Positions 25,659-35,818 of a stretch of 64,000 nt of DNA are shown here, piece after piece; the stretch's first letter is position 1; each line of letters opens with the position of its first letter. Source of the DNA: Undibacterium pigrum (GTDB taxonomy: Bacteria > Pseudomonadota > Gammaproteobacteria > Burkholderiales > Burkholderiaceae_D); contig NZ_QJKB01000008.1 in NCBI RefSeq assembly GCF_003201815.1, forward strand, positions 124,001 through 188,000. The letters run 5' to 3'. The notes beneath the pieces were generated by a model. It worked only from the letters and a program-made list of their open reading frames with translations. It was not told the DNA's origin and did not search any database. The position numbers and the translations under genes are program-made.

Positions 25659-25687
25659 GCAGAATTCCATGCATGCAAATTCGGGCG

Positions 25688-26263
25688 TCAGTGGCTGTTC
25701 AAATCCAAAGCTGCCTTGCGAACTGCCGCAGCAATATCCTTGCTTATGGCAGGATCATTGACAGCCCTGGCAAGGGTGACGCCGCCGACCAGCAGTGCCA
25801 GCAAGGCAGTTGCTTCTTCGCGTTTGGTATCAGCTTGTCCATCCAGGCCTGCAGCCACTGTTTCTATGATGGCCAGTAATTCGGTTTCATAGGCTTGTCG
25901 CGTTTTTTCCTCTGCCCGCGCCACTTCAGGCGACAGGCTTTGTAATGCACAGCTATCGGCCAGGTCACAAGTGCGACGCTCCCCGAGGTAAAAATCGATG
26001 AATGCCGTGCGCCAGCCACTTCCCAGTTGCTCGCGCGCCTGGCTGATTCCCAGCTTCAGCTCTTCCAGCCCGGCGACCACCGCTTCGCGGAAAGCATCTG
26101 CCTTCGACTTGAAATGGGCATAGAAAGCACCTGATGTTACTGCGGCGTCCTTTGCCAAGCCATCAACGCCGGAACCACCAAAACCCCGGCTGCGAAATCC
26201 ACGACCTGCGCTTTTAAGTATCTTTGCCTTGCTTTCTTCTTTTTGTCCCGCCCGGTGTGCCAT
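25688..26263 (-). CDS. TetR-family repressor
   Basis: A 191-residue TetR/AcrR regulator. The helix-turn-helix is in residues about 17-60 (ILKSAGRGFRSRGFGGSGVD, AAVTSGAFYAHFKSKADAF). The C-terminal part is helical and family-specific. It is divergent from the tautomerase/VOC pair, and the gap holds palindromic sites with ACG..CGT symmetry, so it probably represses both itself and the pair. The inducer is unknown; reactive carbonyl or aromatic compounds would fit the target genes. Confidence 0.92.
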   Translation of the reverse strand: MAHRAGQKEESKAKILKSAGRGFRSRGFGGSGVDGLAKDAAVTSGAFYAHFKSKADAFREAVVAGLEELKLGISQAREQLGSGWRTAFIDFYLGERRTCDLADSCALQSLSPEVARAEEKTRQAYETELLAIIETVAAGLDGQADTKREEATALLALLVGGVTLARAVNDPAISKDIAAAVRKAALDLNSH

Positions 26264-26307
26264 GTAAAAAATCTCCAGAATAAAAGTGCTATTTAAAACT
26301 TTACAAA

Positions 26308-26364
26308 ATAACGATCGTTATGTAATGATACATCACATCACGACCGTTATATAACGTCCGTTAT
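26308..26364. promoter_or_regulatory. Putative TetR operators
   Basis: ATAACGATCGTTAT (26308-26321) is a perfect 14-bp palindrome. ATAACGTCCGTTAT (26351-26364) is the same site with one off-centre change, and ACGACCGTTAT directly before it is another half-matching copy. They lie between the divergent TetR and tautomerase genes, where a TetR repressor would act. Confidence 0.8.
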
Positions 26365-26422
26365 GCGGGAGTCAAGGGCTGGTCCTTGGCTCGACCATTC
26401 ATTTTGATCAAGGAGTTAAGCT

Positions 26423-26845
26423 ATGCCTATCTCAGTTCAAGTTACTACAGACCTTCTTACTCTTGAAGGGGAGCGTGAAGTGCTGCCTCTCGTCGCAGAC
26501 GCTTTGTTACGCGTGCACGGCTTGAGTGGCAACAAGTTCATGACACATAACGTAGTCGGCCACCTGGTCGTCAGCCCGGAGGCGCACAGCTATGCTGGTG
26601 GCAAGCACCAGTCGCTGGCGGTTATCGAAGTGAAGGTTCCTTCAGTCACTTTTCCTACCGCCGAGGTCAAGCAGGCTTTTGTCAGTGAGGTCACGGACAT
26701 CATAGACAAGCTTAAACAGGGCCAGCATCCGCGGGAACGGACGTATGTCAACGTGACATATGCCGTAGATGGCACCTGGGGTATTGCGGGCAAGGGCTAT
26801 TCCAATGCAGAGATGGATGAGGCGGTGCAGCAAGGTTTTCATTAA
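26423..26845 (+). CDS. Tautomerase-superfamily protein
   Basis: A 140-residue protein beginning MPISVQVTTDLLT. Removal of the initiator Met would expose Pro1, the general base of the 4-oxalocrotonate tautomerase superfamily. The beta-alpha-beta pattern is present twice in outline (strand near residue 2; a second strand and helix around IEVKVPSVTFPTAEVKQAFV). GGAG lies at about 26410. It is probably co-transcribed with the VOC gene 15 bases downstream and controlled by the divergent TetR. The substrate is unknown. Confidence 0.75.
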   Translation: MPISVQVTTDLLTLEGEREVLPLVADALLRVHGLSGNKFMTHNVVGHLVVSPEAHSYAGGKHQSLAVIEVKVPSVTFPTAEVKQAFVSEVTDIIDKLKQGQHPRERTYVNVTYAVDGTWGIAGKGYSNAEMDEAVQQGFH

Positions 26846-26860
26846 ACAGGGGTAAGTACA

Positions 26861-27256
26861 ATGCAGCAATCAAATTATCTGTTTTTTACAACGCAATGCG
26901 AGCAGGCGCTGGAGTTTTATGCGAAGTGCGGCCTGGGCAGGGTGACCGACATGCTGCGTCATGGTGAGGGCGGAATGTCGCTGAAGACCGAGGCCATGCG
27001 CGGCAAGATCATGCATGCCAGATTCGAGGGGCCGGGCGTGCTTTTCTATGCCTCAGACAATGATGATGCAGAGCCTATGCGGGGTTCTGCCCACATACTG
27101 ATGATGGATAGCCGTGAGCAAACTGATCAGCTATTTGCGCTTATGAGCCAGGGGGCAAATGTGACGACGCCGCTGGCCGTGCAAATCTGGGGAGATTATT
27201 TTGGCAAGCTGACCGACCAGTTTGGCGTGCAATGGATGTTCAACTGCGCTGCCTGA
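26861..27256 (+). CDS. VOC-family (PhnB/glyoxalase-like) protein
   Basis: A 131-residue vicinal-oxygen-chelate protein with two beta-alpha-beta-beta-beta modules. TQCEQALEFYAKCGLGRVTD opens the first module and WGDYFGKLTDQFGVQWMFNC closes the second, as in the PhnB/3-demethylubiquinone-methyltransferase-like branch. The strict metal ligands of glyoxalase I are not evident, which is usual in this branch. It is the second gene of the TetR-controlled pair. Confidence 0.85.
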   Translation: MQQSNYLFFTTQCEQALEFYAKCGLGRVTDMLRHGEGGMSLKTEAMRGKIMHARFEGPGVLFYASDNDDAEPMRGSAHILMMDSREQTDQLFALMSQGANVTTPLAVQIWGDYFGKLTDQFGVQWMFNCAA

Positions 27257-27296
27257 ATGGGATGTTGCCGAAGTGGATAAATCGTGAGGGGTAACA

Positions 27297-27327
27297 AAAA
27301 ACCCCGCAACGCAAGTTGCGGGGTTTT
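27297..27327 (+). terminator. Intrinsic terminator after the VOC gene
   Basis: CCCCGCAAC and GTTGCGGGG form a 9-bp GC-rich stem preceded by AAAAA and followed by TTTT, 40 bases after the VOC stop. Confidence 0.9.
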
Positions 27328-27375
27328 GAGCAATGCGGCTCTCGGTTGGATCACTGAGAGTAGCTAGCAGCTAGT

Positions 27376-27527
27376 AGAACCTGTTTATGATCTGTAGCGA
27401 GCGGGCGTCAGCGGGGTGAAGAGCAGCGCAAAAAGCGGAATGTACTTAAGTACATGAGCATTTTGAGCAGCGCATGAGCCCCACATAAGCAACAACCGCG
27501 CTCGCGCTTAAGATCGTGAACGGGTTC

Positions 27528-27528
<1 letters not shown>
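27376..27528. repeat. Long imperfect palindrome next to groEL
   Basis: The outer ends, 27376-27393 and 27511-27528, pair over 18 positions with three G-T wobbles on the plus strand. The centre ATGTACTTAAGTACAT (27440-27455) is a perfect 16-bp palindrome. Between them the arms are partly complementary (GAGCAGCGCAAAAAGC against GAGCATTTTGAGCAGCGC, GCGAGCGGG against CCGCGCTCGC). Its right end touches the groEL stop codon. No plausible gene lies in it. Confidence 0.8.
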
Positions 27529-29195
<1,667 letters not shown>

Positions 29196-29218
29196 TTAAT
29201 TGATATCGTGGATGTCGA

Positions 29219-29509
29219 TTACTTCTGTACGACCGCGAAGATATCTTCTTCACGCATCACCAGAACTTCGTTGCCGTCAACTTTGACAGCCTGACCAGAA
29301 TATTTACCGAACAAAACGCGGTCGCCGACTTTGACGTCCAGGGCGCGCACAGTACCGTTGTCCAGCAATTTGCCAGGACCAACAGCCAGTACTTCACCTT
29401 GATCTGGCTTTTCAGCAGCAGCGTCAGGCAGAACGATACCGGATGCGGTTTTTGTTTCTTGATCCAGGCGTTTCACGATCAGGCGATCATGCAGGGGACG
29501 AAGGTTCAT
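29219..29509 (-). CDS. groES: Co-chaperonin GroES (Hsp10)
   Basis: A 96-residue co-chaperonin. [20 protein letters not shown], the mobile loop [16 protein letters not shown] and the end [14 protein letters not shown] are diagnostic. It caps the GroEL ring. It is the first gene of the operon and lies about 65 bases downstream of the CIRCE element. Confidence 0.99.
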   Translation of the reverse strand: MNLRPLHDRLIVKRLDQETKTASGIVLPDAAAEKPDQGEVLAVGPGKLLDNGTVRALDVKVGDRVLFGKYSGQAVKVDGNEVLVMREEDIFAVVQK

Positions 29510-29573
29510 ACAAGCTCCTTTAAATTTGCGAGTAATTACTATTGGAATTCAATTAAGCTGGGGAAAGACTTTG

Positions 29574-29600
29574 TTAGCACTCTCTCCCAACGAGTGCTAA
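29574..29600. promoter_or_regulatory. CIRCE operator (HrcA binding site)
   Basis: TTAGCACTC - 9 bases - GAGTGCTAA is a perfect match to the CIRCE consensus, located upstream of groES. HrcA should repress groESL through it. The hrcA gene is not in the window. Confidence 0.97.
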
Positions 29601-29933
29601 GTATATGGGCGGGGGATATGCTTTTCAAGAGCTAAAAAATGAGTAAACTAATATTTCTTTAATAATCAGTGGTTTAGCTGCAATTTTGTATGCCTGCTTA
29701 TGGGCTTGTTTAGGGCTTGTTTTCATTAACCTGGTAGATTTATCAACTGTGTTTGGGATGAATATAAAGAGTAGATGCTAAATCGACAATTATCTTGAGG
29801 GGTTTTGACGTGCTACTAGTATTGCTGCTTTGAAATGATTGTGCTTTTGGAAGCATTGCGTCGATATTTCCAAAAACATGAAGCTGGCAAACCAAGTAAA
29901 TCTTTATTTACCTGGCTTTTCATTTCAACAGTC
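29601..29933. other. Intergenic region between groES promoter and phospholipase gene
   Basis: AT-rich and without plausible genes. It should contain the groESL promoter near CIRCE. A hairpin pairing CCAAGTAAAT with ATTTACCTGG (about 29892-29914) lies just after the phospholipase stop on the minus strand and may end that transcript. Confidence 0.5.
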
Positions 29934-32348
29934 TCAGGCAATAGTCACTGCCAGCGAACTGGTCAGCGGTGTATAAGCATCATTGTATAAATACCAGACC
30001 GCATAATTGCCGCTGGCCAGGTTGGCCGTATTGAGTGTCAGACTACCCTGCGCATTGCCTGCATATTGCCAGACCAATGAATTGACCGTACCAGGCACTG
30101 CACCGGCTGCGTACACGCCTATCCAGTTTTTGGCATTGACCTGGGCTTGCGGTACGGCATAAGAGACGACAAGATTGCTGCCGCGTGTGATGCGTGGGGT
30201 GGCCGTGCTCAGGCGGGCTTCATTGCGGCTGCCGCCTATCAGTGGATCCGTGCGGTTATTGTTGCTAGTACCGCTTGCCGCTTCCACATGGCCTGCAATC
30301 CTGCGCAAAAACTGAGTATCGACATTGCTGGTGATACTGAAGTCGTACCAGCCAAAACTATTGATCAATGGATATTCCAGGCGCAAGCTTTGTCCACCGG
30401 TGAGTGAGTGGCTGCTTTTGAGATTGCCATAGGCATTGTCACTGATGGTGAAAGTGCAAGCTTGTGCATTATCGATATTGGATAAGGTCAGTACCAGTTT
30501 GCCGGTAGTGTTGTCATGCACAGCCAGTATCTCAGGCTTGATGACTGCACTGGTGCTGCCAGCCCATTCGCGCATGAAACCATTCGGTCCATAGGCATTG
30601 AGGTGATAGGTATCGCTGCTCCAGTTCCAGATTTCTTTCTGTATCTGCTTGCCTGCTTCAACGGTGTAATACCAGGGGCCGTCTGAGCGCACTTTTGAAT
30701 ACACGATAAACGCAGCACCAGCCGTGCCAGCATTGCTGAAGCCTACTTCTAGTTGCTTGCTGGTATTGAGCTTTGCCTGTGCCGTCAGCAGGTAAGGCAG
30801 GCGGCAGGCCGGGCGTGGGCCTTGTGCAGCCTGATATGCTTCCTGGCGCGGCTGTATCTGGATGGCTGGTGGCACCGGATAGGGTTTGCCATTGACCGGG
30901 ACGTAGGCTGCTGTTTTTGGCACTGTCGCGGGCCAGTTCTGGTCTGGTGATTTGAAATCAAAAGCAGAAGTCAAATCGCCACAGACTGTACGCCTCCACG
31001 GCGATATCTGCTTGCAACTGACGGCGGCCCTGTCCTTGCCCAGACCGTTCACCAGCCATTCTTCAAGAAAACGCAGCTTGGAAGTGTGATCAAAAACCTG
31101 GGAGCATACTTTACCACCCTTGCTCCAGGGTGAAATCACCAGCATGGGGACGCGAGGCCCCAGGCCGACCGGCTCAGTACCGTATTTTTCATAGACACCA
31201 TTGTCTGCCAGGGTAGAACGGCCCATGGCTGCGGTAATGGGTGGGATATGAGGCGGAACATGGTCAAAGAAACCATCGTTTTCGTCATACATCAACAAAA
31301 ACACGGTCTTGGCCCAGACTTCAGGCTCTGCCACCAGGGCCGCCAGCAATCTGGCCGTCAGGTTTTCACCTGCATTGGGGGAATTCGGCGAATGCTCGGT
31401 GTAATCATTGGGCGCGCATATCCATGATACTTGTGGCAGGCGCTTGTTACGCACGTCATTGGCAAAGGCACTGACCAGGCCATCACCTTTGCTGCCACCT
31501 ACACTGGCACCGGGTGCCAGACTGCGGGCTTTCTGGTACAGCGGCGAGTTGCTGCTCAATCTGCTACCGTCTGCATTGACGCGGAAATTCTTGAAATAGG
31601 CGAGGTAGTTATCGCCATAGTTATCCCATTCCTGGTAGACCTTCCAGCTGACCTGACTGGCTTCCAGCACTTCTGCATAGGTTTGCCAGTTGGGGGCACT
31701 GGCTGTGACAGCGGCAGAGACATTGTCATTGGCCGGGTCGCCATTGTAATAACCCTTGGCATCAATGTTATACAGGCTGCCCATGGCACCTATCCAGCCC
31801 TGGCTTGTTCCAGTCAATGAATACATGCGGTTGGGGTCGGTCGCACCGAAGATAGAGCAATGATAAGCATCGCAAATCGTGAAGGCGTCTGCCAGTGCGT
31901 AATAAAACGGCAGGTCACCACGGTCGAAATAACCCATGGTTTGCACGGTCTTCTGGCTGACCCAGGCATTCCAGCCTTGCCAGGTTTGCTGCGAGCCTTT
32001 CCATGAATGATTGGTGCCCACGGACAGGGCGCTGGTGTTCTTGGCATCGAAATGAAAAGGCAGGACGCTGCCACCGGCAGGATTGGGTTGCTGCCAGACT
32101 GGCGCACCATTTGGTAGACTGATGGCGCGCGGGTCTTCAAAGCCACGTACACCGGCGAGCGTGCCAAAGTAATGATCAAAGGAGCGGTTTTCCTGCATGA
32201 AAATCACCACATGGCCAACATCGGCCAGCGTACCAGTGGCATTGTTTGCGGGGACAGCAAGAGCTTGCTGTATCACCCCTGGCAACATGCTGGCACCCGC
32301 ACTTGCGGCTGAAAACTGCAGAAACTTTCTCCGGCTGTCAGAAATCAT
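29934..32348 (-). CDS. Phosphocholine-specific phospholipase C, Tat-exported
   Basis: About 804 residues starting at MISDSRRKFLQFSAASAGAS (32348); the longer in-frame start at 32468 would hide the twin-arginine signal. The acid-phosphatase-like catalytic domain shows HVVIFMQENRSFDHYFGTL, TDPNRMYSLTG and LFLLMYDENDGFFDHVPPHI-type motifs (here FLLMYDENDGFFDHV). Two C-terminal DUF756-like beta domains are present (LEVGFSNAGTAGAAFIVYSK and DFSITSNVDTQFLRRIAGHV). It hydrolyses phosphatidylcholine or sphingomyelin outside the cytoplasm, and such enzymes are often phosphate-regulated. It is a single gene. Confidence 0.93.
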   Translation of the reverse strand: MISDSRRKFLQFSAASAGASMLPGVIQQALAVPANNATGTLADVGHVVIFMQENRSFDHYFGTLAGVRGFEDPRAISLPNGAPVWQQPNPAGGSVLPFHFDAKNTSALSVGTNHSWKGSQQTWQGWNAWVSQKTVQTMGYFDRGDLPFYYALADAFTICDAYHCSIFGATDPNRMYSLTGTSQGWIGAMGSLYNIDAKGYYNGDPANDNVSAAVTASAPNWQTYAEVLEASQVSWKVYQEWDNYGDNYLAYFKNFRVNADGSRLSSNSPLYQKARSLAPGASVGGSKGDGLVSAFANDVRNKRLPQVSWICAPNDYTEHSPNSPNAGENLTARLLAALVAEPEVWAKTVFLLMYDENDGFFDHVPPHIPPITAAMGRSTLADNGVYEKYGTEPVGLGPRVPMLVISPWSKGGKVCSQVFDHTSKLRFLEEWLVNGLGKDRAAVSCKQISPWRRTVCGDLTSAFDFKSPDQNWPATVPKTAAYVPVNGKPYPVPPAIQIQPRQEAYQAAQGPRPACRLPYLLTAQAKLNTSKQLEVGFSNAGTAGAAFIVYSKVRSDGPWYYTVEAGKQIQKEIWNWSSDTYHLNAYGPNGFMREWAGSTSAVIKPEILAVHDNTTGKLVLTLSNIDNAQACTFTISDNAYGNLKSSHSLTGGQSLRLEYPLINSFGWYDFSITSNVDTQFLRRIAGHVEAASGTSNNNRTDPLIGGSRNEARLSTATPRITRGSNLVVSYAVPQAQVNAKNWIGVYAAGAVPGTVNSLVWQYAGNAQGSLTLNTANLASGNYAVWYLYNDAYTPLTSSLAVTIA

Positions 32349-32487
32349 TGCTCTTCCTTTTTTATCAAGTATAGCTTTGTCAGTGTAGATGTGGTCGCAT
32401 AATATATTTGTAATATGTCGGAGATATGACAGCGCCAGCTTGACCATGCGAGTCGGCCTTGGTGGCAAGCAATCATATTTTTTAATT

Positions 32488-32566
32488 TGGTTAAATGACC
32501 AAAATAAGCTTGCGGTTTGAGTGTTGGTGTATTAATCTCTCAATATTGGTTGATTAACCAGTATTG
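32488..32566. promoter_or_regulatory. Two TGGT-N6-ACCA palindromes before the CoaE-like gene
   Basis: TGGTTAAATGACCA (32488-32501) and TGGTTGATTAACCA (32547-32560) share TGGTT-A-ACCA symmetry and lie 59 bases apart. The second is inside a longer inverted repeat (CAATATTGGTT / AACCAGTATTG, 32541-32566) that ends at the GGAGA ribosome-binding site (32566-32570). This suggests either an operator pair or a hairpin that masks the translation start. Confidence 0.55.
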
Positions 32567-32575
32567 GAGATTGAC

Positions 32576-33220
32576 ATGGGTTCTGCTCTCATTTCCGCTG
32601 CTGACAAAGTCAGGCCGCCTCGTGTGGTGCTACTGACTGGTGGCATGGGCTGCGGCAAATCCAGTGCTGCGGCTGCTTTTCTCAAGCTGGGCGTGCCAGT
32701 GATTGATGCAGACCTGGTGGCGCGCGCAATACATCAGGATAGCCAGCATCCGGTAATGGCCCACATCGCTCAGGCATTGCCGCAATTGCTGACAGAAGAT
32801 GGTTGCCTGCGGCGCGGCATCTTGCGCACAGTGCTGGCCACCGATAGTCATGTCAATCGTTGCTTGCGGAATTTGCTGCAACCATACGTAATGCAAGCCA
32901 TGCGGCAATGGACTTTGCAGCAAACAGCCGCTTATGTCATTTGGGAATCGGCACTGCTGCCTGATGAAGTTGATGGCTTGCTGTACGATAGCGTCTTGCT
33001 ATTGCAGGCCGATGAAGAAACACGTATGCAGCGGATACGTCTTCGTAATCCAGACTGGACTGAAATCGAGATCCGGCAGGTTTTCAATATGCAGGCAGAT
33101 GAATATGCTTTCCGGGAACAAGCCCATACCCTGATGGTCAATCAGGGTAGCAGCGAAGAATTGAGCAGGCTGGTCTTGCAGCAGCATCTTATTTATAAGT
33201 CACACTGGGATAACAAATGA
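32576..33220 (+). CDS. Dephospho-CoA kinase-like protein (CoaE family)
   Basis: About 214 residues, ATG at 32576 behind GGAGA. The P-loop is GGMGCGKSS (residues 22-30) in place of the usual GGIGSGKS. The family motif DADLVARAIHQ follows, then QPYVMQAMRQW and ESALLPDEVDGLLYDSVLLL, and the C-terminal RIRLRNPDWTEIEIRQ with NQGSSEELSRLV. These are the positions of the CoA-domain, lid and substrate contacts in dephospho-CoA kinase. It overlaps the CoaD-like gene (ATGA). The housekeeping coaE in this group is normally beside pilus genes, so this may be a second copy. Confidence 0.82.
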   Translation: MGSALISAADKVRPPRVVLLTGGMGCGKSSAAAAFLKLGVPVIDADLVARAIHQDSQHPVMAHIAQALPQLLTEDGCLRRGILRTVLATDSHVNRCLRNLLQPYVMQAMRQWTLQQTAAYVIWESALLPDEVDGLLYDSVLLLQADEETRMQRIRLRNPDWTEIEIRQVFNMQADEYAFREQAHTLMVNQGSSEELSRLVLQQHLIYKSHWDNK

Positions 33221-34362
33221 AAAAAATCGCATTCTCTGGCACTCTTGATCCCATCACCAATGGTCACCTGTGGGTGATACAAGAGGCACGTGCACTGGCA
33301 GATGAGGTCGTGGTTTTCATTTCTGAAAATCCTGGCAAGAAGCCGCAGTTTTCTGCCCCTGAGCGCAAGGACATCATTGAACGCAGTGTGGCTGAATGCG
33401 GCTGGGATAATGTCAGTGTCGTCATTGTCAAAGGCGATTACACAGCCCGCGCTGCCAAGCGCCACGGCATAGAGTATCTGGTGCGCGGCATACGTAATAC
33501 CTCAGACTTCGATTATGAAAACCTGATACAGCAAACCAATGTCGATGTGCTCGACGGTGCCAAGACTATCTTCGTCATGCCGCCACGTGATCTTGGTTCT
33601 GTCAGTTCCAGTTTTGTGCGTGCCTTGCAAGGGCCAGTGGGCTGGCACTGGACAGTAAAAAAATTCATGCCCGTGCCAGCTTATATCGCCTGGATCAAAA
33701 GCTGGTTGCGCACTGACTGGCAAAAACTCTGGGAAGGCGAGGCCGGTGTTGACAGTGCCAAGCTGGACCACTGGTTTGATTATCTGACTGGTGATGATGC
33801 CTATGGCGCTACACGCCGCACTTATCATAATCTTGATCATCTTGTGCATGGCCTGAGCGAAATCTCGGCCTGGGCGAGCAATACTGGTGCTGCCAAAGCA
33901 GATGTGGCGATATTGAAAAAAGCATTCTGGTTTCATGATGCTGTCTATGGTGGCAAGCACGCTGATCTGTCGAATGAAGAGCAAAGCGCCAGGCTGTGGC
34001 TGGATGCAGCTTTGGGTACGCAACACCTGCAAGAGGTGGCAGATCTCATACGCGTGACTGACCACTTCCAGAGCGCCAGCCTCGTGCATCTTTTGAAAGA
34101 CGCCATGCTGAGTGTTGACCTCGCAATTCTGGGGCAAGCTGCAGATACTTATGATGCCTATGCTGCCGCTGTCAGGATGGAGTATGACGAAGTGGAAGAA
34201 GATGCGTATCGTGCTGGCCGGGGGCGAGTCTTGAGTTATTTTGTAAGCCTGGCCGAAACAGGCAAGCTGTTCACCGACGCCTGGTTTGCTGATTTGTATA
34301 CCAGCCAGGCCATCATCAATCTCAAGCGTGAAAAAGCGCAATTAGAGAAACAGAGTTCCTAA
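33217..34362 (+). CDS. CoaD-like adenylyltransferase fused to an HD-type phosphohydrolase domain
   Basis: A 381-residue two-domain protein. Residues 1-160 are a phosphopantetheine adenylyltransferase-like domain: SGTLDPITNGHLWVIQEA holds the TxGH-type nucleotide motif (TNGH), RGIRNTSDFDYE matches the CoaD RG-R region, and SVSSSFVRAL matches the ISSS end motif. Residues 165-381 resemble the COG4339 predicted HD phosphohydrolases, with TYHNLDH (H204, D207, H208) and FWFHDAVY (H240, D241) as metal ligands. Standard CoaD is about 160 residues and alone. The fusion would couple CoA assembly to a nucleotide or phosphate-ester hydrolase; the second activity's substrate is unknown. Confidence 0.82.
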   Translation: MKKIAFSGTLDPITNGHLWVIQEARALADEVVVFISENPGKKPQFSAPERKDIIERSVAECGWDNVSVVIVKGDYTARAAKRHGIEYLVRGIRNTSDFDYENLIQQTNVDVLDGAKTIFVMPPRDLGSVSSSFVRALQGPVGWHWTVKKFMPVPAYIAWIKSWLRTDWQKLWEGEAGVDSAKLDHWFDYLTGDDAYGATRRTYHNLDHLVHGLSEISAWASNTGAAKADVAILKKAFWFHDAVYGGKHADLSNEEQSARLWLDAALGTQHLQEVADLIRVTDHFQSASLVHLLKDAMLSVDLAILGQAADTYDAYAAAVRMEYDEVEEDAYRAGRGRVLSYFVSLAETGKLFTDAWFADLYTSQAIINLKREKAQLEKQSS

Positions 34363-34366
34363 TTAT

Positions 34367-34466
34367 GTAGGAGCGGCTTTAGCCGCGAACATTTTTCCCT
34401 GGCCGCCACTTTGTCGTTGCGGCCATTTTTATGGGCTTGGAAATTCGCGGCTGAAGCCGCTCCTAC
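34367..34466. repeat. REPIN-like inverted repeat (GTAGGAGCGGCTT family)
   Basis: GTAGGAGCGGCTTTAGCCGCGAA (34367-34389) is mirrored by its reverse complement (34444-34466) with one change. Each arm can itself fold (GCGGCTTTAGCCGC), and a smaller stem GGCCGC/GCGGCC lies between. This is the form of REPINs seen in Pseudomonas, Xanthomonas and relatives. The remaining sequence to 34678 holds a small hairpin (about 34573-34600) and the promoter of the next operon. Confidence 0.85.
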
Positions 34467-34678
34467 GGGATTTCAGCGGAGCGGTGTGCACTGGCGCATA
34501 AATGTGATTTTTTGTGAAGTAAGCAACTTTTTTTCTTCAAAACCGCCAAAATAGAGTCTGACAAAAAACCTGTATGCCTGCAAATTTATGGATTTGCGGG
34601 CAGGTGATGACTTATGCGATCTGCAGTGCTTACATCTGCGGTATTCACTAAGGCATGATCGAATGCCCTGAGGCGGAT

Positions 34679-35818
34679 ATGTGGATTTATCGTTTGATGC
34701 TTGGCCTGATGCTTGGCCTGATTATCGGCTGTATGTTTTTCGTACCTGCTGCAGTGATGGCCATGACTGTGACCTTTCTCAATCCTGGCCGGTCGGATGA
34801 AGTGTATTGGGTGACTGCCAATAATTGCATGATGGCTGCGGCCCACAATCTGGGCATGCAACTGGAAATCATCTATGTCGAGCGCGATCATTTAAAAACC
34901 CTGGAGCTGGCAAAAAAAATTGCAGCGCGGCCTGTCAGCGCCCGGCCTGACTATGTGATTCTGTCCAATGACTATGCCGTCGGTGCCGAAGCCATGCGCA
35001 TACTTGATGCCGCCCATATCAAAACCTTTTTTGCTTATAGTGGTTTTAGTGATGCCGGTGAACGTGACAAAGTTGGCCTGCCGCGGCAAATCTATAAAGG
35101 CTGGCTAGGTGGACTGGAGCCTCGTGCCGGAGATGCTGGTTATCTGACTGCTCGTGCGCTGATACAGCGTGGCATGGCAGAAAAACTGATGGGGGCTGAC
35201 GGTAAATTACATATGCTGGCGATAGCAGGTGACAGGTCAACCACCACTTCTTATAAGCGCAACGAAGGCATGCGTCGCGCCGTTGCCGAAGCAAAAAATG
35301 TCGTCATCGACCAGGTGATTTACGCTGACTGGAATCGAGCCAAGGCGCAGGAGCAAAGTACCTGGCTGTATCAGCGTTATCCAGATACAAGGCTGGTCTG
35401 GGCAGGCAATGACTTGATGGCCTTTGGTGCCATGGAGAGCTGGCGTGCCCGCGGTGGCAAGCCTGGGCGGGACGCTTATTTCAGTGGCATCAATACTTCA
35501 TCCGAAGCTTTCACGGCTTTGGAATCAGGCAGCCTGAGCTCGCTGGCGGGTGGTCATTTCATCACAGGGGCATTCAGCCTGGTGATGCTGTACGACTACC
35601 ATCACGGCAAGGATTTTGCTGATGAAGGCCTCGAACTTGAGAGATCGATGTTTATCCTGTTCACTCCTCACGAAGCCCGTCGCTTCCAGTATTTGTTTGG
35701 CGCACAGAATTATGAACGGCTGGACTTCAGGCGGTTTAGCAAGGTGCTCAATCCGGCAGCAAAAAAATATGATTTCAGTTTTCGTCAATTATTGAACCAG
35801 GCAGACTTACGCAGATGA
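34679..35818 (+). CDS. Periplasmic sugar-binding-type protein (sensor partner)
   Basis: About 379 residues. The start at 34679 has GAGG five bases upstream; 34655 is an in-frame alternative. The N-terminus is a signal or anchor (MLGLMLGLIIGCMFFVPAAV). The mature part is a type I periplasmic-binding fold of the LacI/ribose-binding kind: VTFLNPGRSDEVYWVTANNC, PDYVILSNDYAVGAEAMRIL and TRLVWAGNDLMAFGAMESWR. It overlaps the diguanylate cyclase gene by four bases. In such pairs the binding protein usually reports a ligand to the cyclase's periplasmic domain rather than feeding a transporter, and no transporter genes are here. Confidence 0.87.
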   Translation: MWIYRLMLGLMLGLIIGCMFFVPAAVMAMTVTFLNPGRSDEVYWVTANNCMMAAAHNLGMQLEIIYVERDHLKTLELAKKIAARPVSARPDYVILSNDYAVGAEAMRILDAAHIKTFFAYSGFSDAGERDKVGLPRQIYKGWLGGLEPRAGDAGYLTARALIQRGMAEKLMGADGKLHMLAIAGDRSTTTSYKRNEGMRRAVAEAKNVVIDQVIYADWNRAKAQEQSTWLYQRYPDTRLVWAGNDLMAFGAMESWRARGGKPGRDAYFSGINTSSEAFTALESGSLSSLAGGHFITGAFSLVMLYDYHHGKDFADEGLELERSMFILFTPHEARRFQYLFGAQNYERLDFRRFSKVLNPAAKKYDFSFRQLLNQADLRR

